Positions 1 to 14,030 are shown, counted from the first letter of the stretch. The stretch: 64,000 bases of DNA from Phymorhynchus buccinoides (GCA_017654935.2 CM065699.1:22143251-22207250), one strand, 5' to 3'. A program made the numbers and translations. The notes: generated by a model from the sequence alone, not told the origin.

Positions 1-133
1 CAAGACAAAATATACATTTAATTATCGTTTAAAAGTTCATATATAGTTTTGAGTGCATAAAAAATATACATGGCCAAATTTCTTAGGCTCAAGACGTTTT
101 CAGACTGCAACATATGAACCAAACATTCCTTAT

Positions 134-1140
134 CTAAATATGAATAGTATTTTCGTATATATTTTCCACGTAAACTTGAGTACTTTGGCATTCAAACAAA
201 AAATGAAATTCGTTTTCTATTTTGCTACAAAATGGACATTTGTTTGGTTTTTCGTTGTATCTGTTATTAACATTTAAATCACATAGTCCTAAGCGAAACC
301 TTGAAAGAGCATAACGAAATTTACTAATTGTTATAACTGAAAGATACTTTTCTGGTTGAAATACAGATTTAAAAGATCTATGCGTATTAAATCGATCACT
401 TTCATACAATTTAACATTCCAATCTTGCATAAAGCAATCCAACATTCGTTGCTTTAGTTCTTTCAAAAACATAAATTCATTTCCAACCCCTCCATTTATC
501 CAAACCTCTGAAAAACCAAAAATATCAAAACATTTTTTAATGGAATATCACCAGTTATGAAAATTAAAATGACCACGTGAGAACTCGGGAATCTTGTTCA
601 AAATCATGAGGTGGGCCTGTTTTGGGAATCTCTCAATAGAGACATATTTTGAAGTTTAAACCAATATTTAATAGACTTGAGGGTACTGTCAATACACAAA
701 GGGTATCGACCGGTTTCACCATAAATCATTGTGTTGGGACTTTTGGGACTCACACCTAATAAACGTTTGCATGCAAACAACTGAACTGCTTCAATAGACT
801 GAAATTTCGTTAACCCCCAAAGCTCAGCAGCATACAATAACATTGGCTTGACCTGACAATCGAACAGTTTAAAAAATATTGACATATCCATATTTCCTAA
901 AGCCCACATTGTTCTAAAGATGTCCGTAACTTTGTTTTTTGCTCGTCTAGCAAATTCATCTAATGCAGTGTCAAAAGCCATTCTAGTACTGAGCATGAAA
1001 CCAAGATATTTATAGCTGTTAACGACATCCACTTCCCTCCCTTTGTAATACCAGTGCTCTGTTTTAGATAAGTGACCTCCTTTTCTAAAAACAATAATTT
1101 TAGTTTTATCAAGGTTTACTGTTAGATTTAGAGTGTGTTA
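134..1140 (-). mobile_element. Non-LTR retrotransposon (LINE) 3' fragment, broken
   Basis: Two minus-strand reading frames belong to one decayed reverse transcriptase. The upstream one (about 1138 down to 604) reads NLDKTKIIVFRKGG and then YKYLGFMLSTR, the usual late-palm motifs of LINE reverse transcriptases, followed by LLYAAELWG. The downstream one (about 560 down to 134) contains CPFCSKIENEFHFLFEC, the C-x2-C-x7-H-x4-C zinc-binding tail of such proteins. A stop at 604-606 and a frame change separate them, so it is not functional. The endonuclease and the catalytic YxDD region are absent. I cannot name the clade. Confidence 0.85.
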
Positions 1141-2230
1141 CTATGATAGCGTTTGAGCGGAGGGACATAGGACCCTCAAATTTGGGTTTGCATGCGGATA
1201 GGTAGTTAGGATATCCAGGCCAATTTCGAAGATGAAGGTCGAGTTCACCGCCTAGTCCAACGTTTTTCACGCTCTAGTTTGAAGCTATCTGTTTGTAGGG
1301 TAGGATGTATTTTTGCAAACCACAACAAAATAAATATACGCATTTAGAAGCAAAAATCATGAAGAAAAAAAAAGAAGAATGAAAGGGCATAGAAGGGCCG
1401 TACGTGAGGCCCATATCAATTAATCATAGATATGGAGATGGAATAAAGTTCTCTACTAGTACTAGTAGTATAAAATATACTGTACAACGCTGACCCAGAT
1501 AGCCTAAAGTAAAGTGTGCTTATAAACTACACTGTGTAGACTACAGTGACCAAGAGTGCAGTGATTGAAAAATCAAAGAACAATGCTTTTGGACCTACCC
1601 AAGAGTAATAAAATGCACATGACTTAGTATCACATTGGTCAGGTCAGGTCAGGTCAGGTAGATTAAGGTCAGGTCAGGTAGATTAAGACTAGGCATCGCG
1701 GCCTCTCAAGCGTCTTTTTTTTCTTCTTTTTTCACAGCTGTGACGGTTTTGGTAGACTATTACTCATACTGGTATTTTAATTTACTAAGGTTTGGGTCTT
1801 TGTCCAGGAGGTTTTTGAATTTGTTAGTATGAGCAATGTAACCCCCCCCCCCCCCCCCCATTTTTCCTCTGTACTTACCCACTCATCTTTGCCACAGAAG
1901 AGCAGCATCGGTCTCAGCCTGCAGCTGGCTGGATGAGCGTGAACGTACCACAGCAAAACTTGTAGGCCTACCTTGCTTTCGCTTGGAAGCAAAGGTCAGG
2001 GGTCACTAGCTCAGGGGAGGCTTTCTTATTGGATGAAATGCCTGGAGCACTTTGGTTTTTTTGTTTTTTTGTTAGAAGGATTTTCAAAACGTTTCTTATG
2101 AATTTATTTGAAACAGAAAGTGCTGTCTGTTCATAAGCTACACGATTGTGTTAAGGAAGAAACCAGTTGCAGTCCATTACATTTTTGGTATGGAACCGAT
2201 GCCTTTGTTTTGGATTAATGGTGCACCTCC
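1141..2230. other. No gene seen; short repeats and homopolymers
   Basis: I see no supported coding exon. It holds a short direct repeat of the motif AGGTC around 1637-1687, a C homopolymer near 1842-1859, and a stretch near 1690-1715 (gcggcctctcaagcgtc) that recurs in altered form near 2775-2795. Confidence 0.5.
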
Positions 2231-2235
2231 CTTTG

Positions 2236-2637
<402 letters not shown>

Positions 2638-2819
2638 TCAAGGCTGCGATCACAGTTGACTGATAAAATGTTATCAGAGCTATTGGCTTTATATATTGAG
2701 GTCACTAAAACGAAGTTTAATTGACTCAGTAGCAGTACTTATAACACACACAGAGAGAGGTCAGGTAGGACGACAAGGCCTCTCGAGCGTCCTTTCTCTT
2801 GATTGGGATTTGTTTTTGG

Positions 2820-3253
<434 letters not shown>

Positions 3254-3835
3254 GCCATAGACCGTTATTTCGCAGTATCCGGCTACCGTAGTGGTCCCCG
3301 GGGGCAAACCCTGACCGGCACAGCTCCTGCCCTTCATTTACCACTACTTTGATCTATGGCCCCTATCTTGAAAGTACCCGAAAGACTGATTTGTTGTTCC
3401 TATGGCCCCTAGTTCCCTGGGGGGAAGGGGAGATGATTGAGGCAGGGTGGTTTGGTGGAGGTGTTTGTGGAGGGCTGTTTTGAATGTCTCTAATGACTGA
3501 TTGGAGGCAACTTGCTCAGGGAGACTGTTCCATTGAGGGATAGTGCACTCTCATTAACATATTTGACCTCTCTCTCTCTTTCTCCCCTCTCTCTCTTACA
3601 AGAGACCTTTGAAAAACAAAATCAAGATTCACACATTGAAGGCGAAAATATGGCCTGAATATGAAATGCATAATTATGTTTATCATCAAACACGCTCGTC
3701 ATCATCATGGTCATTATCGTCAGTATTTTAATCATCATCATCTCATTCATCATCATTAAATTAACCATCATTATCATTATTGTCCGTACCTTAATTATCA
3801 TCATCATCATTATCTTATCCATCATCATCATTATT

Positions 3836-3879
3836 GTCATTAACTTCACCACCACCACCATTATTATTGTCATTAATTT

Positions 3880-3911
<32 letters not shown>

Positions 3912-3972
3912 TCATCATCACCACCACCATCATCATCATCATCATCACCACCACCATCATCATCATCATCAT

Positions 3973-4004
<32 letters not shown>

Positions 4005-4112
4005 TCATCACCACCACCATCATCATCATCATCACCACCACCATCATCATCATCATCATCATCATCATCACCACCACCATCATCATCATCACCACCACCA
4101 CCACCATCATTC
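3836..4112. repeat. Imperfect ATC/ACC triplet array
   Basis: Blocks of ATC triplets alternate with blocks of three to five ACC triplets. Looser ATT/ATC sequence extends to about 3690 on the left. All six frames are open and give Met/Val, Ser/Pro, Asp/Gly or Ile/Thr runs, which is composition and not evidence of a gene. Confidence 0.85.
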
Positions 4113-4671
4113 ACCATTATCCCCAGATTCTTACATTTCATAACAAAGTATGAAGTGACAAACAAGACTCGGAATCATGATTTCTTTTTTGTCAAACAAA
4201 TTTTATTGAGGCGCAAAAAAAACCCACCACATAATAAATTGAACCACGACAGAGGCACAACAAAATTGCACAGAAATTACAAATTCCTGCTTCCCCATAC
4301 CACCAATGTCATAATTTGTTAATTACATGTTGTACATTTTTGCAGTTTAAAAATTTCTCAGAATATTGGTCTCTACCACAGTAATAGTAAATGCACCACA
4401 TATACATGTACACAAGGGAAAGACAAGCTACAATACTGATAGGTTTTAATAACCCCATCTCTCCGAAGTCGGAGTTTGGCTGCCCATGTGGCAGGGTATT
4501 CAAAAACGGTCACACACGTAATGTTCTCATCTCTAGCTGGTGCATTTGTACCATAGTGTTCAAGTGCTTCGGCTTTTGGGATGATCCTTGGAGTCTTTAA
4601 GCCAGGGTACGACAACAACAATAACCTCATCGTGTGGAGCAACAAAGATATGATCTGATAAGCTCAAGGCG

Positions 4672-4672
<1 letters not shown>

Positions 4673-4729
<57 letters not shown>

Positions 4730-5166
4730 TAGTATCATGTGTTTGTCTCTGTGTGTGTGTGTGTAACATGTATGCGCAAATATATATATTAACTAACATT
4801 TGTAATCATGAGCATTCCTACATTGAAATTTGGCAGATTTGTATTAATTCAGTTCAGCAGCATCCCTGTTAAATGTTAAACTGTATGTGGAGTTTAATTT
4901 GTTTTAATGTTTAACAATTGTTTGCAAGGCATAACTTATACATTGATTTTATTTTAAGCTCAAATCTTGTCTGCTCTCTTTTATTGTTTGTCATATAATG
5001 ACTAATGATAATAAAAAAAAACCAATCATGACAGATAACATCACAAAACTGAAAATACCTCTCTCTCTCACTTAGTCAAGCATTTTTTTTAATACATGAA
5101 ATGCAGTGTTGACTGATGCCTGCAATCAACACTTTTATATGACCCTTAAAATCACATGTGTAAACA

Positions 5167-5225
<59 letters not shown>

Positions 5226-5250
5226 TGTGTGTGTGTGTGCGTGTGTGCGT
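4673..5250. repeat. TG and GA microsatellites
   Basis: A TG tract at about 4673-4727, a short one at 4750-4764, and a TG-GA-TG composite at about 5167-5250. The sequence between shows no gene. Confidence 0.8.
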
Positions 5251-5935
5251 GTGTGTATGTGTGTACGTGCAGGCCTGCATGCATGCATGCGTATGTGCCT
5301 GTATCCGGGTGCAAGTAGAAATGGAGGGGAGGTAATGAGAAAACAGTTCAATGTGTGCATGTGCTTATAGGTCTTAGATTAACAAACAAGCGGGAGTGGA
5401 ATATGTCTACACGGTATGTTCACAGAAAAATGCACCATTAAAAATGATCAAACATCAACAACAGAACGAAGAGCTCGCATCTACTCTGAATGCAGACAAT
5501 TTTCACCACAAAGTTGCAAGACTACAGCAAAACAGATTGGCGTGTCAAAACCTGTGATGAAAAAAGAAAAGCGCAGAACGAAAAACGAAACGTCAGAAGT
5601 TGAAAACAGTTTACAACTGAGAAGAAAGGCTAACACAAGGAGAGCAATAAATTATAAGAGGAACCTGCCTTCACAGAACTTTTAGGCAGTGGAAAATTTG
5701 GCATGATATCATGTATTTTAGTCCACCTACCCACCTCAAATTTTCGCAAAGAAAATTGTCACCAAGAAGCAACATTTTGCTAATTTGGGGAAAGGGATAG
5801 GATCAGCCTCGGATTATTTTCGTATACATGTAACTGAAAGAAGCAGACTTTGAGATTGAGGGTTGTTAACATGAGAGGGGTGACGTGACAAGAGTACAAC
5901 TTTGCCGAAAACTTGCCCTGAGAGAGCCCAAAATA
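5251..5935. other. No gene recognised
   Basis: There is an 89-codon open frame at 5416-5685, rich in Lys, Arg and Thr, with no recognisable motif, splice context or repeat relation. I see nothing else. Confidence 0.4.
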
Positions 5936-6481
5936 CTTAAAGGTGGACCCTGACGGATGAGTTTTTTCAAGAAACATGTTAAGATCACCATGAAAACACC
6001 CTTTACAGAGATCACAACACTCACTTTGCTCTGGTTTTCTATCAATCAAACCGTCAAAATGGCGATTCCTCCTTGGCGGAGTTGCTGGAGAGAGAAGCCA
6101 TTTTGGATGGGGTGGGTGGAGGTCACTCGAGTGGCTGAAGCTTTTTTCTTCTTTATAGTGCAGTAAAAAAAAAAAGGGAGCTATTTCCCTTGTTATGAGC
6201 GAAACTCCTTTTGGTAAAATATAAATAAAGCGGCGTGTATTGTGGAAATTTCGTGATTTGGTTAAAGCGACTCAGGCGGCCATTAGAAAAGTGAAGGCAT
6301 GTTCTCTTTGGGTGAAATAATTTGACTTCCAGCACCTCCGCCAAGGAAGAATCGCTGATTTGACGGTTTGATTTATAGGAATCCAGAGCAAAGTGAGTGT
6401 TGCAATCTCTGTAAAGGGTGTTTTCCTGGGGGTGTCGACATGTTTCTTGCAAAAACTCATCCGTCAGGGTACCCCTTTAAG
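5936..6481. mobile_element. Foldback element with long terminal inverted repeats
   Basis: The left end (cttaaaggtggaccctgacg, from 5939) and the right end up to 6481 are inverted copies. The similarity runs roughly 170-190 bp inward on each side, including the segments around the phrases ctttacagagatc and cctccttggcgg and their inverted counterparts. The arms are diverged by substitutions and indels. No transposase frame is present, so this is a non-autonomous element. Confidence 0.75.
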
Positions 6482-7082
6482 GCTGTGATTCAACCCAGAA
6501 GGAAGACAAATAGGTAGCATTTTAGTTTTGTTTCATTGCCCTTATGAAAAAGACAACCAGTCTTTACAAATGTTGAAAATAACCAAGCACAGATCTGGTA
6601 ACATTTCACGCATGATGAGTTTGGATAAGTCCTTGAAGATTACAAACATTTTAAACACACAAAACAACACAAGACTGGAAGCTTTTATTAAATTTTTTTA
6701 CGAAGAATGTAAAATGATACATATATCTCAATATGAATATATTATATATTAATGGGGATTTGGGGACACAGAGTGTGTTGTAACAACAGGAAGCTGGAAG
6801 ATACTAAAAATCTGAAAATCATGCAAAGAGAGATGTCCTTAGCACAAATTGGACTTCAACTACTCCAGTCCTAAACGTTTGCACCAAACAGCACAAAAGC
6901 CAATGCTTCAATCATTCAATAATGAAACTAAAACCTCGGGTCTAACAAAAATTTTTTTCTCAAACAGGGTTATCTCCCTGAAATGGACACAAAAGAGAAG
7001 ACATGACCAAGACAGGAATGGGAACTGACATCTTAACCATGGGTGATAGCAAACAATTATCTCAATCCTGAAATGACACGTT

Positions 7083-7323
7083 TTAACCCTTTCACCGCCA
7101 GCCATATTTCAGCCAAAAATTCCATATCTCCTGGGTAGAGAACAAAATCCATCTGCAGTATTGGGGATTCTTCTGCGACGTATACAAAACAAGGTCTATC
7201 CTTACTTCCCCAAACTAAAACAATAGGGTCTTTGGATAATAGATCCGAATTTGGTGCCTTTTAGTGACATAGGCGTTAAATCACTGTGGTGCTAAAATGC
7301 GACTTTGGCGGTGAAAGGGTTAA
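7083..7323. mobile_element. TTAA-flanked MITE, CCCTTTCACCGCCA family, copy 1
   Basis: The ends are TTAACCCTTTCACCGCCA and the inverse TGGCGGTGAAAGGGTTAA (tggcggtgaaagggttaa at 7306-7323). A TTAA target with CCC...GGG ends is the signature of piggyBac-type transposition, so this is best read as a piggyBac-mobilised MITE. Related copies lie at 15747-16027 and, inverted, at 31886-32119. Confidence 0.75.
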
Positions 7324-7397
7324 TGTTCTCAGAATCTTCCCAATCCTGAAGTACACCGTGGGGATAGAGTTAGAATTGCATGTCTTATCATCTTGTT

Positions 7398-7537
7398 TTA
7401 ACTCTTTTAGCACCGTGGGCGAACACATTAGCCTAGTACATCACACTACACTCCCACCAAAACTGCCCTCTTGTCAGATGAGATGCAACAGACAACCAAG
7501 AACATAAAAAAAAACCCATGGCGCTAGAAGAGTGAAT
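7398..7537. mobile_element. TTAA MITE, CTCTTYTAGCACC family, short copy
   Basis: The left end is TTAACTCTTTTAGCACC and the right end contains ggcgctagaagagtg. It is a shortened relative of the copies at 38953-39195 and 45803-46052. The right TTAA has decayed. Confidence 0.6.
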
Positions 7538-7696
7538 CTGCCATCAATTTTGGCAGAATTGTTTGGTTTTATAAGACCATGGTTCCGGATGACAAGATGG
7601 CCAATCCTGAAAATTCTTTCCATCAGCTTTTCCAATTGGATTATCCTCATTTCAGGAGCATGCCTGAACTCCTTTCACATATGCTTAAGTCTTCCA

Positions 7697-8326
7697 TTAA
7701 CTCATTTAAGTCGTTCCGGCCATATATGTCCGGAATTAATAGATAACTGTCAATTTGATGCATTTGCTTCAAGGGAAGTAAATCTGTGTGCACACAATAC
7801 CTTGGTCACTTCTAAACTCGCTTCGCTCCTTTAGACCACAATTTTGCCTCTAACTTTGCTTTTGTAGTGGTTTGTTGTGGGGTAACCAATAGTTGTAGTG
7901 GTTTGTTGTGGGGTAACCAATAGTTGTAGTGGTTTGTTGTGGGGTAACCAATAGTTGTAGTGGTTTGTTGTGGGGTAACCAATAGTTGTAGTGGTTTGTT
8001 GTGGGGTAACCAATAGTTGTAGTGGTTTGTTGTGGGGTAACCAATAGTTGTAGTGGTTTGTTGTGGGGTAACCAATAGTTGTAGTGGTTTGTTGTGGGGT
8101 AACCAATAGTTGTAGTGGTTTGTTGTGGGGTAACCAATAGTTGTAAAGTTTTTCTATATAAAGTCTATCCAAAGTCTATATATAAAAAAAAGTCTGATCT
8201 ACCACTTCCCTATGTGTAAACCTGAAGTAAAAACCCATAATCTTCCTTCATTTCACCTTTTGCTTGGCTGGAGTGATTTGTGAGTTGCTTTAATCATTCA
8301 AAATCGTTGCGATGCGAATGAGTTAA
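7697..8326. mobile_element. TTAA MITE with an internal minisatellite
   Basis: The left end is TTAACTCATTTAAGTCG and the right end is the inverse, gcgaatgagttaa, with TTAA at 7697-7700 and 8323-8326. The interior matches the copy at 21996-22457 over long stretches (for example aagggaagtaaatctgtgtg, and tagaccacaattttgcctct). The main difference is the 31 bp array at 7864-8144, present in that other copy as one diverged unit. Confidence 0.75.
7864..8144. repeat. 31 bp minisatellite, 9 nearly identical units
   Basis: The unit begins gtagtggtttgttgtggggt and continues aaccaatagtt. The nine copies look identical, which suggests recent expansion. The apparent proteins on the minus strand (TTTIGYPTTNHYNYWLP and similar) are the three frames of one unit. 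Confidence 0.95.
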
Positions 8327-8549
8327 ATTTGAGAGCCTCAAGGTGTGTGCACATAGACGCAGAATTTCCGTACGGAAACCTATGTTATAATCATACACCC
8401 ATCCGCATGTTCCGTGTTTATGTGCACATGCTCTTAGCGTTACTGTAAACAAACTTGAACAGGCAGAATCTGTTGTCCAAAAGAAAACAAAATATTCTGC
8501 CAAGCTACAGAAATAACCGACACCACTCAGAAAACAGATCTGAATGCGA

Positions 8550-9490
8550 AGTAAGTGCAAGGAGACGTTCCTTAGAATGACATGCTTTCAGAGTAAGAAG
8601 GGCAACTTATACTAGCCCCTTTAAAGCTTCTAGTCTTTTTTGGGGGGTACCACAATTCATACTTTCAGTTCTACCTGATGATTGCAAGTGCAAGGAGACG
8701 CTCCTTAGAATGACATGCTTTCAGAGTAAGAAGGGCAACTTATACTAGCCCCTTTAAAGCTTCTAGTCTGTTTTTTGGGGGTACCACAATTCATACTTTC
8801 AGTTCTACCTGATGATTGCAAGTGCAAGGAGACGCTCCTTAGAATGACATGCTTTCAGAGTAAGAAGGGCAACTTATACTAGCCCCTTTAAAGCTTCTAG
8901 TCTTTTTGGGGGGTACCACAATTCATACTTTCAGTTGTACCTGATGATTGCAAGTGCAAGGAGACGTTCCTTAGAATGACATGCTTTCAGAGTAAGAAGG
9001 GCAACTTATACTAGCCCCTTTAAAGCTTCTAGTCTTTTGGGGGGTACCACAATTCATACTTTCAGTTGTACCTGATGATTGCAAGTGCAAGGAGACGTTC
9101 CTTAGAATGACATGCTTTCAGAGTAAGAAGGGCAACTTATACTAGCCCCTTTAAAGCTTCTAGTCTTTTGGGGGGTACCACAATTCATACTTTCAGTTCT
9201 ACCTGATGATTGCAAGTGCAAGGAGACGTTCCTTAGAATGACATGCTTTCAGAGTAAGAAGGGCAACTTATACTAGCCCCTTTAAAGCTTCTAGTCTTTT
9301 TGGGGGGTACCACAATTGATACTTTCAGTTGTACCTGATGATTGCAAGTGCAAGGAGACGTTCCTTAGAATGACATGCTTTCAGAGTAAGAAGGGCAACT
9401 TATACTAGCCCCTTTAAAGCTTCTAGTCTTTTGGGGGGTACCACAATTCATACTTTCAGTTCTACCTGATGATTGCAAGTGGAAGGAGAA
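8550..9490. repeat. About 131 bp tandem repeat, seven copies
   Basis: Each unit contains ggagacgttccttagaatga and later agcccctttaaagcttctag, a T/G run of variable length, and gtaccacaattcatac. Copies differ mainly in the length of the T/G run and a few C/T changes. The last unit breaks off at about 9480. I see no coding potential. Confidence 0.9.
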
Positions 9491-10260
9491 AGTCAAACAC
9501 TAATAGCGACCCAGTCCATCTAAAAATTGGATAAGTTATCCTTAATTTGTTATACCCACATCATTATATATCTATACAAATACATACAACACAACCCATG
9601 ATATTAAACAAATCTACGTATTGTAATCACATAAAGTGAAGAAACTCACAAATGTACAACACCAAAAGACAAATCTTACATAAAATTGTGCGCCATGATT
9701 TATACAATATCCAAGACATGAAATAGCAAGGGAATGGGTTGGACACGCCATTAAACATGTTTAAATTCAATCGGAATCACCTCCCATTTGGAAAACAGAA
9801 AAAAAATCAACATAACCCGTTCTTCTCAATCATTTACAAAACAAGAGGAATAAAAACTGTCCAAGGTAATGCATAAACAATTCTAAGTTATATTTATCAG
9901 GTAACAACATGAAAAGTTTAAAACCCGTCCACATATGAAAGATTTTGTTTTGGGAAACATGGATGAACCCACACACAACAGGGGAGAACAAATCACAGCT
10001 TAAGAGGATAAGTCCTTGCTTAAAGAAAGTTAGTCTGAAAAGCGAAAGGAGATTCATTTTTATATTAGGCAGTACGCTTGAAATTTATCATAAACAAATG
10101 TGAACACCAACAATAAAAATAAAAGATTCCTAAAAAAAAAGTGACCAAATATGAAGAATTAATCTTAAGGCAGGAAATCACAATAACGACGGGTTTGAAA
10201 ACAAGCAACAATGACTTACGAAGTTACGAGACTGAGAAAGAAATCTATGTGTGTGTGTCT

Positions 10261-10314
<54 letters not shown>

Positions 10315-11080
10315 ATGCATGCCTGTGGTGTGTGCCTACTGTATATGTGCGCGTGCATGTGCATGCTTGCCCATTTGTTTCTGAACATTTTAATATGTCC
10401 ATATGTATATGAGCAATACAGTACTGCATGGACACAACTGTGGATTTGAATATTTACATGTGTACATCTATACAGGAGTAAAGAAATGTTATTTCAGTTT
10501 CATTATAACTGCAATAAACAAAGCTTCTAAGCACAATTGTCACAAGCAACAAAGAACATAAGTTTTTTGCAATATTACACAGTACTTTAAAAAAAAAAGA
10601 AAAAAAAGGACTAGACCTGACACTTCTTCCTTCCTTCTGCAGAGCAACCACCCTCATCGTTGACTTTTGGGGGGTTATACTTTGGGGGGATCTATGGATT
10701 GCGTGCGAAAAGACCTATTTTACTAATTTATAAGAAAGTGGACAAAAAACTAGGGGAACAAATATTGACCCAGCCAGCCAGGGCCTGCTGAGCTGATCAG
10801 GCCCCAACATGATGCTGCACCAAACAGGAAAACGGGGGGGGGGGGGGGGGGGGGTGCTGATTCACACACATTGAAACCAGATGTAGGTAATGATCCTGCT
10901 ATCCATAAGACGCTGTCATATTATTAAGGGTAATTTAATTTTAATGACAAATAATTGCTATCACATTCACTTGCATTCTGATCACAGTTAACCCGTACGG
11001 TTCTCAGGCACAACACAATCTATATTTACAATGACTGTACAGTAAAACAAACAAACAAAAATAAAACTCTACATGAAGGT
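9491..11080. other. No gene recognised
   Basis: AT-rich unique-looking sequence with a TG microsatellite at about 10249-10312 and a G homopolymer near 10836-10854. No exon with supporting motifs is visible on either strand. Confidence 0.5.
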
Positions 11081-11084
11081 TCTT

Positions 11085-11180
11085 CTTCTTCCTCAATCAC
11101 TCAGACAGTTTCCTGTCATGTGAGCGCAGATGCGTCATGCTGCCGTTACGCGCCTAACTAAGAAATTAGTCCCAAACAGA
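11085..11180. repeat. Dispersed repeat, 'CTCAGACAGTTT' family, copy 1
   Basis: The sequence around ctcagacagtttcctgtcat, followed by gcgtcatgctgc and gcgcctaactaagaaat, recurs in the same orientation at 58905-59040 and 60540-60690. No terminal repeats are visible, so I do not classify it. Confidence 0.7.
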
Positions 11181-11399
11181 CAAATAAAAATGTAATCACC
11201 AAAAAAAGTTGACGTCAAAGTCATGACGCGGCACAAATATATCAGTGTAATGTTCAAAATTACGCATGATACAGAAATATAAATGAATTTTCTTGTAAAT
11301 CAACAAGAACAAGGTACAGAAAGATTAGATCTACATAGACAATCATATAGCAAAAATATAATTATGGGGGGAAATTGTCACAGAGTTATTAGAGAGAGC

Positions 11400-11780
11400 C
11401 TGTAAAGCAAACCAGGAATCAGTGTTTCAATAGGAATTGTTCGGAAATAATTAAGGGGAGTAATTTCATGGTGTGCAGGAGTTATCTTGCATTCAATTGG
11501 TCAAACAGGGGAAGTTACTCTGCCATCAGGTAAATCCCCAGCCCTCGCTTCTTGTGTTTGAGGAGACACACAGCATGTAGAACGCAGTGCGTCATTCTGA
11601 AATTGATGTCATTTATATTTTTACGTCACAGTTTGCAAGTTCTATCACTTTGTAGCAACTGGTCACCCCTTATTTTTCTACAAAATATTTGCAAGTCGCT
11701 GATTCGCATCCTGCGGTTTCAAGCTTCAAGCTTCGACGCCATTGTTGCATTGTTGCTATGGTATTTGACCGAGTAATGGA
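11400..11780 (+). repeat. Dispersed repeat with an inverted partner at 48 kb
   Basis: Phrases such as ttaaggggagtaatttcatg, gtcgctgattcgcatcctgc and ggtttcaagcttc reappear in inverse orientation and inverse order at about 47995-48400. The two copies are diverged and carry small indels. It is probably a mobile element of unknown type. Confidence 0.7.
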
Positions 11781-14030
11781 GGTAAACAACTCTAATTTTC
11801 ACGAAGTGCTCTCCCCTAGTTTTTTCTCTGAAAATCGTCTATTAAAGTCTATGTGTATATAATTTGCAATAATCACTGTACTCAATAAAAATGAAATTCA
11901 GGGGGTTTACATATTCTCAAATTTTGGTTTCTCTACTAAACTATGATTAACTAATTTCATACATAAATATGCATGCACACAGACACAACACACACATGCA
12001 TAGACACAGACACACACACACAGTGACACACACACACATGCAAAGACAGACAGACACACACTGATACACACAAATTATGACAATATAAATTCAAAGTTAT
12101 CTTATGCACTTGATCTTGAAACTTTAGCATGGTCAACTGATACACAATCCATGGGTGCAACTACACAAAATGAAAAAAGCTGAAAGGCCGGGGTTCAGGG
12201 GTAATGTCCCCCTGCAGCTGAAGAAAATAATGATTTATGAAGGTATTTTAGTTTGCTTTTTCCCCAATTTATACAAATGCTTATTTCAAAGTGTTTGAAA
12301 AATATAGTAGACACACAAAGATCTTGTTTGACAAATAGTAAATTAAAAAAAGAAGGGGGAACTTCCTTTTCTGGTAAAATTGAAAAACAGGAAATCCTTG
12401 TAAACCAGGAAAAGTTCCACCCATGAAAGTCAGAAATCAACCATTCATTATTAGCAAGGTCAATACAAAGTCAGAAATCAACCATTCATTAGCATGGTCA
12501 ATACAAAGTCAGAGATCAACCAGTAATCCTGAACAGCAAATATAACTTTCCAAAACGACAAAGTGAACAATAAATACAATAACTTCCTCTTAAAACATGA
12601 ATGAAAACTAATTGGTTCTCTCATTTGAACCGTTCCAGGAAGACAAATTGTATTGATTGTGTTTCAAACAAATGTAGCTGAGGTGTGGTTATAAAGTTCA
12701 TGATTAGAGAGGCATCGGGCGTTTCTCGTGACAGATAGTACTGTGCACTAATACTTTCTCTTTTGACATTCATCATAACTCTTTGGTACATAGAGGAAGG
12801 AAGACATTTTGATAGAGACATTCACAAGGGGAGAGGACCACTGACTATGCAGTGAAAAAATTGCTCAAGCGAGCTGCTTAAATACATGATAAAGCTTTTA
12901 TTCTGCATGTGTACAATCAGTAAGAAAAAAATTGAAACATTCAATGAAAATGCGACAAGTGTGTGTGTGTCTGTGCGTGTGTGTGTGTTGTGTGTGTGTG
13001 TGTATGTGTGCGTGCGCATGTGCATGCTATAAAGAAAAAACACTGAATGAAATGTGTACCCAAAATTATGGTAACTTAATGCATGTAGGTACTTTGGCTT
13101 ATGCCCGTTCTGATGGTGGCATACCGATCAAGTCAAGGTCACGGTCCGGGAGATCAGTAGGCCTTGAAAGTGGTAGGGGTCTACAAATTGTGTTTTAAGC
13201 CATATTTTCCACATTTGTACTTGACAGAAGTGCTTCAGATTGTGTGTGGTACTGAATACCATAGAGAAGAACACATCCGAGCATAAATTATCACCATGCT
13301 GATCTTGACCTTGAAGTGTGACCTTGAAAACTTAAATTTCCTTTGCAAGTGTCGCAAGTGCGTGGCATTGCTGGTGACGGACATGTCTGCCGCTCAGCGA
13401 CGCCCTTGTTTTACACTGCAAGCAGGTGGCCCCTAACTTTCTTGTTATCAGCTTAAAAACAAAACAAAACACCATTGTCTTATGGCTTATGCGCACCAAT
13501 CAATGCAGGATGTGGGAAGTAACAGAATTTGATACATGTATATTCACATACATGCAGTAGACAACATACATACACACATGACAAAGTGTGTACACATTCG
13601 AAGCAAGGCTGATAACTCCACACAGCCAGAAAAAACGGAAAGAATAAAAGATGACAAAACATTCCTGATGGGTAATGGCAGCCACAACTCTCATAGGAAA
13701 GGGTGCAGAATTTGAGACAAGAAAGAGCAGAGTGTGAAAAGTCCCCAAGCATATCTGGATTTGTAAGCACTCCCGTTAAAAGTTAATTAACCCCCCCCCC
13801 CCCCCCCCCCACACACACAGACCCTCTGTTTCTTTCTTTCTCATACTACGCTATTTTCCACTAAAAAATTTGCAAAGATTTCCATGATAAAAACGATGAT
13901 TGTTAATTTGTAAAATTTTGTACAAATGATGCTTTGTATTGATCAACATCCTTCATAGAAGCTGCCTCTTATTCATCCAATTTCTCCAGTTTGCCCTATG
14001 TTGTAGAGTGATTCAGCCTAAATTATTCTG
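11781..14030. other. No gene recognised
   Basis: It contains CA-rich tracts near 11975-12070, a degenerate tandem repeat of about 40 bp around 12410-12530 (caaagtcagaaatcaaccat), a TG tract near 12958-13005 and a C run near 13790-13810. None of the open frames shows a domain or plausible splicing. Confidence 0.45.

Noticed and set aside
3622..4322. Asp/Gly, Ser/Pro and Met/Val-rich frames
   Set aside because: Simple triplet repeats. No non-repeat domain is attached.
5416..5685. 89-codon basic frame
   Set aside because: No recognisable domain and no splice or repeat support. Length is within chance for this composition.
13480..13770. 96-codon Cys/Phe-rich minus frame
   Set aside because: No family pattern or neighbouring exons. 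Composition suggests chance.
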